DNA from: Candidatus Harrisonbacteria bacterium CG10_big_fil_rev_8_21_14_0_10_49_15
GTDB taxonomy: Bacteria; Patescibacteriota; Minisyncoccia; UBA6257; 1-14-0-10-44-23
Length of the DNA: 54,021 bases
Assembly (NCBI GenBank): GCA_002773415.1
Contig: PFBD01000008.1
Location: 1-54,021 of the forward strand
Reading direction: 5' to 3'
Shown: positions 1 through 7,356 of the stretch, piece after piece
How the letters are laid out: the number at the start of each line of letters is the position of its first letter
How positions within the stretch are numbered: position 1 is the first letter of the stretch
Notes under the pieces: generated by a model
What the model saw: the letters and a program-made list of their open reading frames with translations, nothing else
Told to the model about the DNA's origin: nothing
Databases searched by the model: none
Made by a program: the position numbers and the translations under genes

Positions 1-127
1 CCGTCTAGAGTTTTCTGTAGAATACTCTAGAGATGACGGCTCCAGGGGTAATCCAGCGCAGCGCTATACTAGGGGCATTAAATTTGATGCTTAAGCGGCG
101 TTGATATTGCTATTCTCTCCGAATGAG

Positions 128-158
128 GTGTTGCAGGTTCGATTCCTGCCGGGAGCAC
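128..158 (+). tRNA. tRNA-like 3' end (T-arm plus 3' acceptor strand); 5' half not confidently found
   Basis: GCAGG-TTCGATT-CCTGC followed by CGGGAGC-A matches T-arm and acceptor 3' strand geometry; no normally spaced 5' half (GCTCCCG) upstream. Confidence 0.4.
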
Positions 159-286
159 AAGCAGGTTCCCGCCCATTTTCAATGGGCGAGGCTCGCCCAA
201 GAATTTTGGGCGGCGATTCCTGCCGGGAGCACTAAGGTGTTAAGTTAGCTTGACATAAATATTGTTTCTTTGTAAGATTATTGTCT

Positions 287-499
287 ATGGCAGCTGAGGA
301 GGTGGTAAATAATGTTTATGGCCTGCGGCAGGCGAGTGGGATAACGCAAGAGGCGCTTGGGGGCGCGGTGGGCGTGAGCCGGCAGACAGTTATTGCGATT
401 GAGAAGGGGAATTATATCCCCTCGGTTCTTTTGGCTATTAAGATAGCTAAGTTTTTTAAGCGACCGCTAGAGGAGGTTTTTTATATCAAAAAGAGTTAA
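287..499 (+). CDS. XRE-family helix-turn-helix regulator
   Basis: YGLRQASGITQEALGGAVGVSRQTVIAIEKGNYIPSVLLAIKIAKFF is a typical Xre HTH; ATG at 287 preferred over TTG at 281. Confidence 0.85.
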   Translation: MAAEEVVNNVYGLRQASGITQEALGGAVGVSRQTVIAIEKGNYIPSVLLAIKIAKFFKRPLEEVFYIKKS

Positions 500-508
500 A
501 ATATTACT

Positions 509-871
509 ATGAAACAATTTTGGCCGGAATTTGTGTTTGGATTGCTACTTATAATACTTTTGGTTTTCTTAGTAAATCCCTTCCCGATGTATATGCCGAA
601 CACCGCGACTATGGTTATTTTGGTCTGTGCTTTGCTTGCATTTGCTATTTTTGGCGCTCTTGTCTGGCGCGAACGGGCAACAGATGAGCGAGAGGTGGCT
701 CACCGGTCGCTGGCGGGGCGTATAGGCTTTTTAGTGGGTGCAGTCGCCTTGGCTATCGGGGTGCTGGTTCAGAGCTTACAACATCAGCTGGATCCCTGGT
801 TGGTTATCGGGCTGGGAGTGATGGTGTTGGGTAAGCTGGTGGGCCTTGTTTATGTTCGTCTGCGTCGGTAG
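509..871 (+). CDS. small multi-spanning membrane protein (DUF2178-like), paired with the XRE regulator
   Basis: hydrophobic segments; adjacent to XRE gene. Confidence 0.6.
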   Translation: MKQFWPEFVFGLLLIILLVFLVNPFPMYMPNTATMVILVCALLAFAIFGALVWRERATDEREVAHRSLAGRIGFLVGAVALAIGVLVQSLQHQLDPWLVIGLGVMVLGKLVGLVYVRLRR

Positions 872-955
872 GCGATGTAAAGAGGACTTGACATATTATT
901 TGTACTGCCTTATCTTAGAGATAAGGCAGTTTTAGTAGTATTAATTTTATTTCTT

Positions 956-1549
956 ATGAATAAAAATCTTTGGATAGGAGTGGTAGTTGTAATCGTGGCG
1001 GTGCTTTTAGTTGTTGGTCTAAGTGGGCCGAGCACAGAGGAGGGTGCGATGGTAAGCCAGGGTGATCAGATGATGACTGACGAGGTGATGGGCGGAGATG
1101 ATAACATGATGGTAAAGCCGAGTGGCGATACTATGATGGATGATGGGATGGATGATGACGCCATGATGGTTTATGACGACTTGGTTGTCTTAGCCGGTGC
1201 GGAGGGCCCGGCGAAGCTGTATGAGTTTGATAGTGCGGCGTACTCTCGTGCGCAAGAGGAAGGAAAGCTGATAGCGCTATACTTTTACGCGAACTGGTGC
1301 CCAACTTGCAAGAAAGAGTTCCCGGTGATGCAGGCGGCTTTTGAGCAGCTGACGAACGATGACGTGGTTGGGTTTCGGGTGAACTATAACGATGACGAGA
1401 CGAGTAGCGATGAAAAGGAGCTGGCTCGGAAGCACGGCGTTGGTTATCAGCACACGAAGGTCTTTGTGAAGGATGGTGTGCGGATACTTAAGTCTCCGGA
1501 GAGCTGGGATCAGGCGCGATATGTATCAGAAATTAATAAAGCACTTTAA
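956..1549 (+). CDS. thioredoxin-fold protein with N-terminal TM anchor and Met/Asp-rich linker
   Basis: ALYFYANWCPTCKKEFPVMQ active-site motif; N-terminal hydrophobic anchor. Confidence 0.8.
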   Translation: MNKNLWIGVVVVIVAVLLVVGLSGPSTEEGAMVSQGDQMMTDEVMGGDDNMMVKPSGDTMMDDGMDDDAMMVYDDLVVLAGAEGPAKLYEFDSAAYSRAQEEGKLIALYFYANWCPTCKKEFPVMQAAFEQLTNDDVVGFRVNYNDDETSSDEKELARKHGVGYQHTKVFVKDGVRILKSPESWDQARYVSEINKAL

Positions 1550-1551
1550 CG

Positions 1552-2262
1552 ATGATAAGCGAACTTGGATTGGGAATAGCGTTTGTTGCCGGTATAGTTA
1601 GTTTTTTGTCGCCGTGTGTGTTGCCGATTATTCCCGGATTTTTGGCCTACTTGGCCGGAAGCTCGGTAGATAAGGCCGCGAGTGATCGGAAGGCAATTTT
1701 CCTGAACAGTTTGTTTTTTGTACTTGGCTTTGCCGCCATCTTCGCCATTTTGGGCGTACTGTTGAATACTGTTTTGGAGGCGGTGGCGTATGACGCGCAG
1801 ATCTGGTTGGCGAGAATTGGGGGAGTGGTGATAATCTTTTTTGGTTTGTATCTGACAAAACTGCTTCATATCCCTTGGTTGGATAGAGATCATAAGCTAG
1901 TGGTGAAGCATCGTTTTCAGTCTCGTTATCTGACCTCGTTTGTGTTTGGCGCCGCTTTTGCCGTGGGCTGGACGCCGTGCGTGGGCGCGGCTTTGGGAAG
2001 CATCTTGGGGTTGGCGGCGACGGCCCCGGGTTCGGCTTTGTATCTACTTTTTGCTTATGCGCTTGGGCTGGGTATTCCTTTTTTGGTGGTTGGTCTATTT
2101 GCGGCGCAGGCGAGCGCTTGGATCCGGAAATACGCCAAGGTCATGAAGTATGTAAGTATCGTGTTCGGCGTTATTTTGATTGGCTTGGGTGTGCTGATCT
2201 TCACACAGCAGTTGAACAGGTTGGCGAGTTTTGAATTATTAAATTCATTCTTGTTGCAGTAA
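1552..2262 (+). CDS. ccdA: CcdA-like cytochrome c biogenesis / disulfide reductase membrane protein
   Basis: VSFLSPCVLPIIPGFLAYL and FAVGWTPCVGAALGSIL motifs. Confidence 0.9.
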   Translation: MISELGLGIAFVAGIVSFLSPCVLPIIPGFLAYLAGSSVDKAASDRKAIFLNSLFFVLGFAAIFAILGVLLNTVLEAVAYDAQIWLARIGGVVIIFFGLYLTKLLHIPWLDRDHKLVVKHRFQSRYLTSFVFGAAFAVGWTPCVGAALGSILGLAATAPGSALYLLFAYALGLGIPFLVVGLFAAQASAWIRKYAKVMKYVSIVFGVILIGLGVLIFTQQLNRLASFELLNSFLLQ

Positions 2263-2263
2263 A

Positions 2264-3385
2264 ATGCAGAAGTATCGCGTGATAATTTTAGTGTTGCTGG
2301 TCGTGGCTATTGTGGTCGCGATTGGACTGCTGGAAAAAAGCCGGGTGGGTTCGGGGGGAGAAGAAAGGGGTGGATTAATACAACGCATGAACGATATGAA
2401 CGCAAAAGAAAAATCAGTAAAATATCCGGCGGCGCGGGAGTTAGCCGGAATAGCGGGTTACATCAACAGCGAGCCATTTAAGCTGGAGGATCAGATTGGC
2501 AAGAAGGTTATCTTGTTAGACATTTGGACGTATAGTTGCATTAACTGTCAGCGTACTTTGCCGTACTTGAATTCTTGGCAGGAGAAGTACGCGGAGGCCG
2601 GCCTGTTGATTGTGGGTGTGCACACACCGGAGTTTGAGTTTGAGAAAAAGTTGGAAAATGTGCAGCGGGCGGTGGAGCAGTATGGGATAAACTACCCGGT
2701 TGTTTTAGACAACGACTACGCAACCTGGCACAGCTACAACAATCGTTACTGGCCGCGTAAGTTTTTAATCGATATTGATGGCTATGTGGTTTATGATCAT
2801 ATCGGCGAGGGCGGCTATCAGGAGACGGAGCGGAAGATCCAGGAGCTGCTGGCCGAGCGAGCGGATCGGCTGGGAATTGAAGCGGATGTTGCCATGGAGG
2901 TATCAAACTTTGATACTGGCGCGCCAACCGCAGGCGGGAATAGCCCGGAGATCTATTTTGGCGCGAGCCGGAATAGTTATTTGGGTAACGGTAAAGATGG
3001 GAAAGTAGGCGAGCAGGTTTTCACCGAGCCGGAAGGGCTAAAGACGCATATTTTATACTTGGCCGGCCGGTGGCAGTTTGCCAGCGAGTACGCGGAGAAT
3101 TTAGAGGCGGGTACAAAGATTATCTATCGCTACGTGGGCCAGCGAGTGTTTTTTGTGGCGCAGGCGGATAAACCAACTAAGGCGCTGATCTTGCGCGACG
3201 GTGAGCCAATTGCGAAGGAGCTGGCTGGTGCAGATATTCAGTACGACGCGCAGGGGGATAGCTATATTGAGGTTAGCGAAAGCCGGCTTTACAAGCTCAT
3301 AGAGCAGGGGGCTCAGGAAGAGCACACGCTGGAGATAATCCCGCAAACCCCGGGGCTGCAAGCGTTTACTTTTACTTTTGGATAG
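2264..3385 (+). CDS. DipZ/TlpA-like thioredoxin-family protein
   Basis: LLDIWTYSCINCQRTLPYLNSW redox motif; long C-terminal domain as in DipZ. Confidence 0.85.
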   Translation: MQKYRVIILVLLVVAIVVAIGLLEKSRVGSGGEERGGLIQRMNDMNAKEKSVKYPAARELAGIAGYINSEPFKLEDQIGKKVILLDIWTYSCINCQRTLPYLNSWQEKYAEAGLLIVGVHTPEFEFEKKLENVQRAVEQYGINYPVVLDNDYATWHSYNNRYWPRKFLIDIDGYVVYDHIGEGGYQETERKIQELLAERADRLGIEADVAMEVSNFDTGAPTAGGNSPEIYFGASRNSYLGNGKDGKVGEQVFTEPEGLKTHILYLAGRWQFASEYAENLEAGTKIIYRYVGQRVFFVAQADKPTKALILRDGEPIAKELAGADIQYDAQGDSYIEVSESRLYKLIEQGAQEEHTLEIIPQTPGLQAFTFTFG

Positions 3386-3422
3386 GAGAAGGCTTGCAAG
3401 TAAAAAAATGATTTGAGAAAGT

Positions 3423-3470
3423 TATCACCCACCCGCTACTATGACTAGTCATAGTAGCGGGTGGGTGATA
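3423..3470. repeat. 48-bp perfect palindrome (24-bp arms), candidate operator or element end
   Basis: TATCACCCACCCGCTACTATGACT|AGTCATAGTAGCGGGTGGGTGATA. Confidence 0.95.
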
Positions 3471-3481
3471 TAGTGGGGTGT

Positions 3482-3964
3482 ATGGGACAGGCGAAAAATC
3501 GTCCGAAGCGGACCCGCGGCGCTAATGATCCGGTATTGCCAAATATTTTCCCTTTTTTGGATATTCCATTCGTTGCTGAGACGACTTCGCCGCAAGCGTG
3601 GGAAGAGACTGCTTGGAATAAGGTGGTTGTACATCTAGGAACTCTAAATACCAAAGAAATAGATTCGTTTTTGAGGGTGGCGTTGAGTAGGCGAGAGCGC
3701 GATGCGTTGCTAAAACGCGTGGTAGCAATCCAGCGAGTAAATGGCGGAGCAAGTTATACAGAAATAAATGAAGAGTTAAAATTGTCGCCACAGACAATTA
3801 GTGCTTTGAAAAAGAGCACTGAGGCGCAGAAATATCAAACTTATTCAGACCAAGCTAAAGATGAAAAGAAAAAGAAGTATCGCGGCTCATATTTACCGGA
3901 TTCAGAAACCGATCATGATCCGCGACCATATAGAAATACAAAATACGGAAAGTTATATTACTAG
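3482..3964 (+). CDS. TrpR/YerC-like HTH DNA-binding protein
   Basis: ALSRRERDALLKRVVAIQRVNGGASYTEINEELKLSPQTISALKKS resembles TrpR/YerC HTH; ATG 3482 preferred over GTG 3461. Confidence 0.7.
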   Translation: MGQAKNRPKRTRGANDPVLPNIFPFLDIPFVAETTSPQAWEETAWNKVVVHLGTLNTKEIDSFLRVALSRRERDALLKRVVAIQRVNGGASYTEINEELKLSPQTISALKKSTEAQKYQTYSDQAKDEKKKKYRGSYLPDSETDHDPRPYRNTKYGKLYY

Positions 3965-3993
3965 GCTAAAGTAGTCTTTATTTATCTGTGTTG

Positions 3994-4029
3994 CCCTCCG
4001 CTACTATGACTAGTCATAGTAGCGGAGGG
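3994..4029. repeat. 36-bp perfect palindrome sharing a 28-bp core with 3423-3470
   Basis: CCCTCCGCTACTATGACT|AGTCATAGTAGCGGAGGG. Confidence 0.95.
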
Positions 4030-4074
4030 GATAGAATATGCTGATGTTTAAACAGTGGTATATACTATAGATGT

Positions 4075-6105
4075 ATGAGCGCTGAGTCATTGAATCAATT
4101 AGGGGCTGATGAGCGTCTTCCGGAGCGGGATGTTGCAGTGCCCGATAAGCAGACGGTGCGTCAATTTTCAAAGGAGCAAAATCCTGAGGAGCGAAAAAAG
4201 CTTGCAGCAGAATTGTGGGCTGGGCGAAAGGAGTATTTTGATAAGAAGCGCAGTCATCAAGAAGTCTTTGATGGACTCATTGGCTCGGCGAAAAAAAACG
4301 AAATTGAGGTAGCCGAGGTCGTTAGCCGTTTACAAGAAATTGATGAAATACTAAGAGAGCGTAAAGAATCTCGCTTAAAGGCAATAGCTAATGTTTTTAA
4401 TACGCCGAAGCTAGAGAGAGAAAGGGTTGAACTTGAAGGGCGCGGCGAGGAGATCGCCGCGGCGCAGCAGATTTTGCAGGAGCAGATCTCTGAGCGACAG
4501 CGGCAGATTGAAGATCGTACTTTACTAAAAGGCGCCCGTAAGCAGCTAGATGATTTTTATGCCGGAGAGGAGCGGGCTTGGGTAGAATATCAAGAAGCGG
4601 AGCGAGCACGAGATGTAAAGAATGTAATAGAGCGGTATGGGGCCTACGTTGTCCACGGCATAAAAGATCATTTTGTTCCTGGGGAAAATTCGATGTTGCG
4701 CTACGGCGTTGATATGGAAACTAAACTAAAGGTGCTGCTGGCTTTTGAGCCAACTCTTGCTACCTCAACCATTAGGTCGGGAGACAGGCCGCAGAATATG
4801 TGGGCACGAGAAGGCGCTTTGCTGACCGGTGGTCGTGTGTTGAGTGCGAGCCAGGGAGATGCGGCAACGGTTGCTACAGGTATTAAGCAGAGAACCGAGG
4901 GCTGGGGCGCTACTAGTAATATCGCTGAAAATATTCGCAAGGCTATTGAGGGGCGCGTTGTAAGTCGGGGCGGATATAACGAGCTGGTGGTTGAGAATCC
5001 GCAGGTAGTCGGTCTTTACGTGTGTCGAGATTATAAGGAGGGTGATCCTAGGGAGCGTAGTCCTGTTGCGGTAGAGAGGATAGTGGCGCTTGCGCAAGAA
5101 ACCGGTTTGCCGCTTTATGCGATTAGTAAGGGAGAGGTATATGAAATGACGTATGACTTTGATCCGGAGAGCTTGAAGCCGCGCCGAGATGATTTTTTAA
5201 AAATTAATCTTCCGCCGAAGCCGTTTAAGAGGATTTTTTTGGGTAGAAAAATATCGCCGAGCGAGCTGGCCCAAAAGTCTGTGGATATTTCTGATGCTCA
5301 GCGCGTTGAATGTGCTCGGGAAGTGTTAGGTAGCTCGCCTTTCAGGATGAAGGGATGGGAGGCTGGGTATGTCTCGCAGCGCACTGAGGGGAGTAAGATG
5401 TATGTTGACTTACACCCGGAGGCTTTAAAAGAAGCTCCGGCAAGATATAGCGAGGTATATACAGGAGAACCGCTGTACAGCCAGATGGAGTATTCTGCTG
5501 GGCGGTCTTGGGGAAAGCCGGAAAATATTATCTTAGATACAGGGGAAACGGTGGAAGTCGTTAGTGAAGTGCGCGCTCCGGATGGTTCGTGGCAGAAGGT
5601 TTTACGTACCGCTGAGGGATTATTTAGGCAGAGATTTCCAAGTCCGCACTTTGGCGAGGATAAGAGTCAGTCACAGCCAAAGACTGAGAGGTTCGAGGGC
5701 TGGGAAGAAGGGTATGCTAAAAGTCAATTAACTGGGAATTTTCATCTTGGCCTGGCCGGCGGAGCGCATGATTTAGGTGGGCCGGCGCGTAAAGAAACCT
5801 ATATAGGTGCTGTCTTCGCGCAGGTTGCGTATTGTAATGAGCAGATCACTGAACTTGAAATTTTGGTGAAAGAAAAACCGTATATGGAAAGTTCTTTGGA
5901 GACATACCGGCAGAGTATTAATTACATTGCTTATTATTTGTATGGGTTTGGGGAAGAGGCGGAAAAATTCGGCGATACGCAGACGCGGGACAAAGCTTGG
6001 GATAGAGCAGCTGAAATAATGCCACTTGATCAGATTCGTGAGGTTATTCAGCGCCGAGTCAATGAAAAAGGCGGCTATCGAATTACGCGGGAGGAGCTTG
6101 AGTAG
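4075..6105 (+). CDS. hypothetical protein, 676 aa, charged/coiled-coil-rich N-terminus
   Basis: long uninterrupted ORF; no recognised domain. Confidence 0.8.
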   Translation: MSAESLNQLGADERLPERDVAVPDKQTVRQFSKEQNPEERKKLAAELWAGRKEYFDKKRSHQEVFDGLIGSAKKNEIEVAEVVSRLQEIDEILRERKESRLKAIANVFNTPKLERERVELEGRGEEIAAAQQILQEQISERQRQIEDRTLLKGARKQLDDFYAGEERAWVEYQEAERARDVKNVIERYGAYVVHGIKDHFVPGENSMLRYGVDMETKLKVLLAFEPTLATSTIRSGDRPQNMWAREGALLTGGRVLSASQGDAATVATGIKQRTEGWGATSNIAENIRKAIEGRVVSRGGYNELVVENPQVVGLYVCRDYKEGDPRERSPVAVERIVALAQETGLPLYAISKGEVYEMTYDFDPESLKPRRDDFLKINLPPKPFKRIFLGRKISPSELAQKSVDISDAQRVECAREVLGSSPFRMKGWEAGYVSQRTEGSKMYVDLHPEALKEAPARYSEVYTGEPLYSQMEYSAGRSWGKPENIILDTGETVEVVSEVRAPDGSWQKVLRTAEGLFRQRFPSPHFGEDKSQSQPKTERFEGWEEGYAKSQLTGNFHLGLAGGAHDLGGPARKETYIGAVFAQVAYCNEQITELEILVKEKPYMESSLETYRQSINYIAYYLYGFGEEAEKFGDTQTRDKAWDRAAEIMPLDQIREVIQRRVNEKGGYRITREELE

Positions 6106-6110
6106 TCATT

Positions 6111-6215
6111 ATGCGTTTTATAGCTGACTTACATATTCATTCTAAGTACGCCAGGGCGACGAGTCCGCGGTTGGCGGAACGAAAGTGCGAATCCGGGAGC
6201 AGTGATTATGATTAA
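6111..6215 (+). pseudogene. 5' remnant of a PHP-domain protein (UvrD-associated/EndoQ-like N-terminus)
   Basis: MRFIADLHIHSKYARATSPRL matches PHP N-terminus (DLHIHSKYSRATS), then runs to TAA after 34 codons. Confidence 0.55.
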
Positions 6216-6218
6216 GGT

Positions 6219-6926
6219 TCAGCGCCAGTCAATTTCTGGGAGGCAATTTTTTCTTAGATACCTATTGGTTTGACTAAAGTGTTTATTCCCGAAGAACCCA
6301 TTATGAGCGGAGAGCGGAGAGGGATGAGCAGATTTGAGAACTAGGTGTTTTGCGTGGTCAATTTGTGACCCTTTTTTGCGAGCATAGTTTCCCCAGAGTA
6401 AAAAGACCAGACCTTGTTTTTCTTCGGATAACTTTTTAATAACTGCGTCGGTAAACTGCTCCCATCCTTTATTTTGGTGTGAGCCGGCCGAATGCGCACG
6501 AACGGTAAGCGTTGCGTTAAGAAGTAGGACTCCTTGCTTAGCCCACCGAGAGAGATCTCCGTTTGTGGCTAACTCAACCCCTAAGTCGCTACTTATTTCT
6601 TTAAAGATATTTTTCAGGGACGGGGGGAGTTCGGTTTTTTCCGGAACAGAGAAAGAGAGACCAGTTGCCTGTCCGTCGTTGTGATAAGGATCTTGCCCGA
6701 GGATGACAACTTTTGTGTTTTGTAATGGGCAGTAGTCAAATGCCTTAAAAATATCTCTTGGTTTTGGGAAAACCACGGACTTTTCATATTCGGTATGAAC
6801 AAATTCAGTTAGATTTTGAAAATAATCTGTTAGGAATTCTTCAGATAAAATGGATTTCCAAGAAGGCTCAATTTTTACGTTCAGGGGTCTTTGGCTCATA
6901 TCCGATATATTATGGCATACTATCAA
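6219..6926 (-). CDS. ung: uracil-DNA glycosylase
   Basis: VVILGQDPYHNDGQATGLSFSVP; LLWGNYARKKG; HPSPLSAHNGFFG. Confidence 0.95.
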   Translation of the reverse strand: MIVCHNISDMSQRPLNVKIEPSWKSILSEEFLTDYFQNLTEFVHTEYEKSVVFPKPRDIFKAFDYCPLQNTKVVILGQDPYHNDGQATGLSFSVPEKTELPPSLKNIFKEISSDLGVELATNGDLSRWAKQGVLLLNATLTVRAHSAGSHQNKGWEQFTDAVIKKLSEEKQGLVFLLWGNYARKKGSQIDHAKHLVLKSAHPSPLSAHNGFFGNKHFSQTNRYLRKNCLPEIDWR

Positions 6927-6970
6927 TCGGTGGAAATAGACAGGACACTTTCTTCTTTTAAGTAAGGTGT

Positions 6971-7345
6971 TTGCGGTGCTACAATAAGGATATGAACTTT
7001 TCGGTTGTTTATCTTATCCATAGGTTCTTTTATCGGATTTGGAAGTTCGCTTACAACTGGTATGCTGGCGGTTTTTTGAATATTAGTCACGTCGCTATTG
7101 GTCTTTTTGAACGACTGGATACTTTTTTCGCGTTTGAAGTCACCTTGCGCAATATTACGCAGCCGCTTTACCAAGACAAAACAATTCTTGGTTATATTTT
7201 GGGTATTATCTTTCGAGTGCTGAGAGTATTGGTTGGCGCTTTGGTGTATGTACTGCTTTCCCTACTGACAATTGCCGTGTATTTATTCTGGGCGTTTTTG
7301 CCAATTTTGATCACAATTGAAGGCTTTGGTTTAGGCCTAGTATGA
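6971..7345 (+). CDS. hypothetical membrane protein
   Basis: hydrophobic segments; directly upstream of Clp-like ATPase. Confidence 0.6.
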   Translation: MRCYNKDMNFSVVYLIHRFFYRIWKFAYNWYAGGFLNISHVAIGLFERLDTFFAFEVTLRNITQPLYQDKTILGYILGIIFRVLRVLVGALVYVLLSLLTIAVYLFWAFLPILITIEGFGLGLV

Positions 7346-7356
7346 TGTTTTAAATT

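Noticed and set aside
1-158. 3' part of a tmRNA at the window start
   Set aside because: A convincing tmRNA lies at 12616-12932 next to smpB; the left-edge sequence only supports a tRNA-like 3' end.
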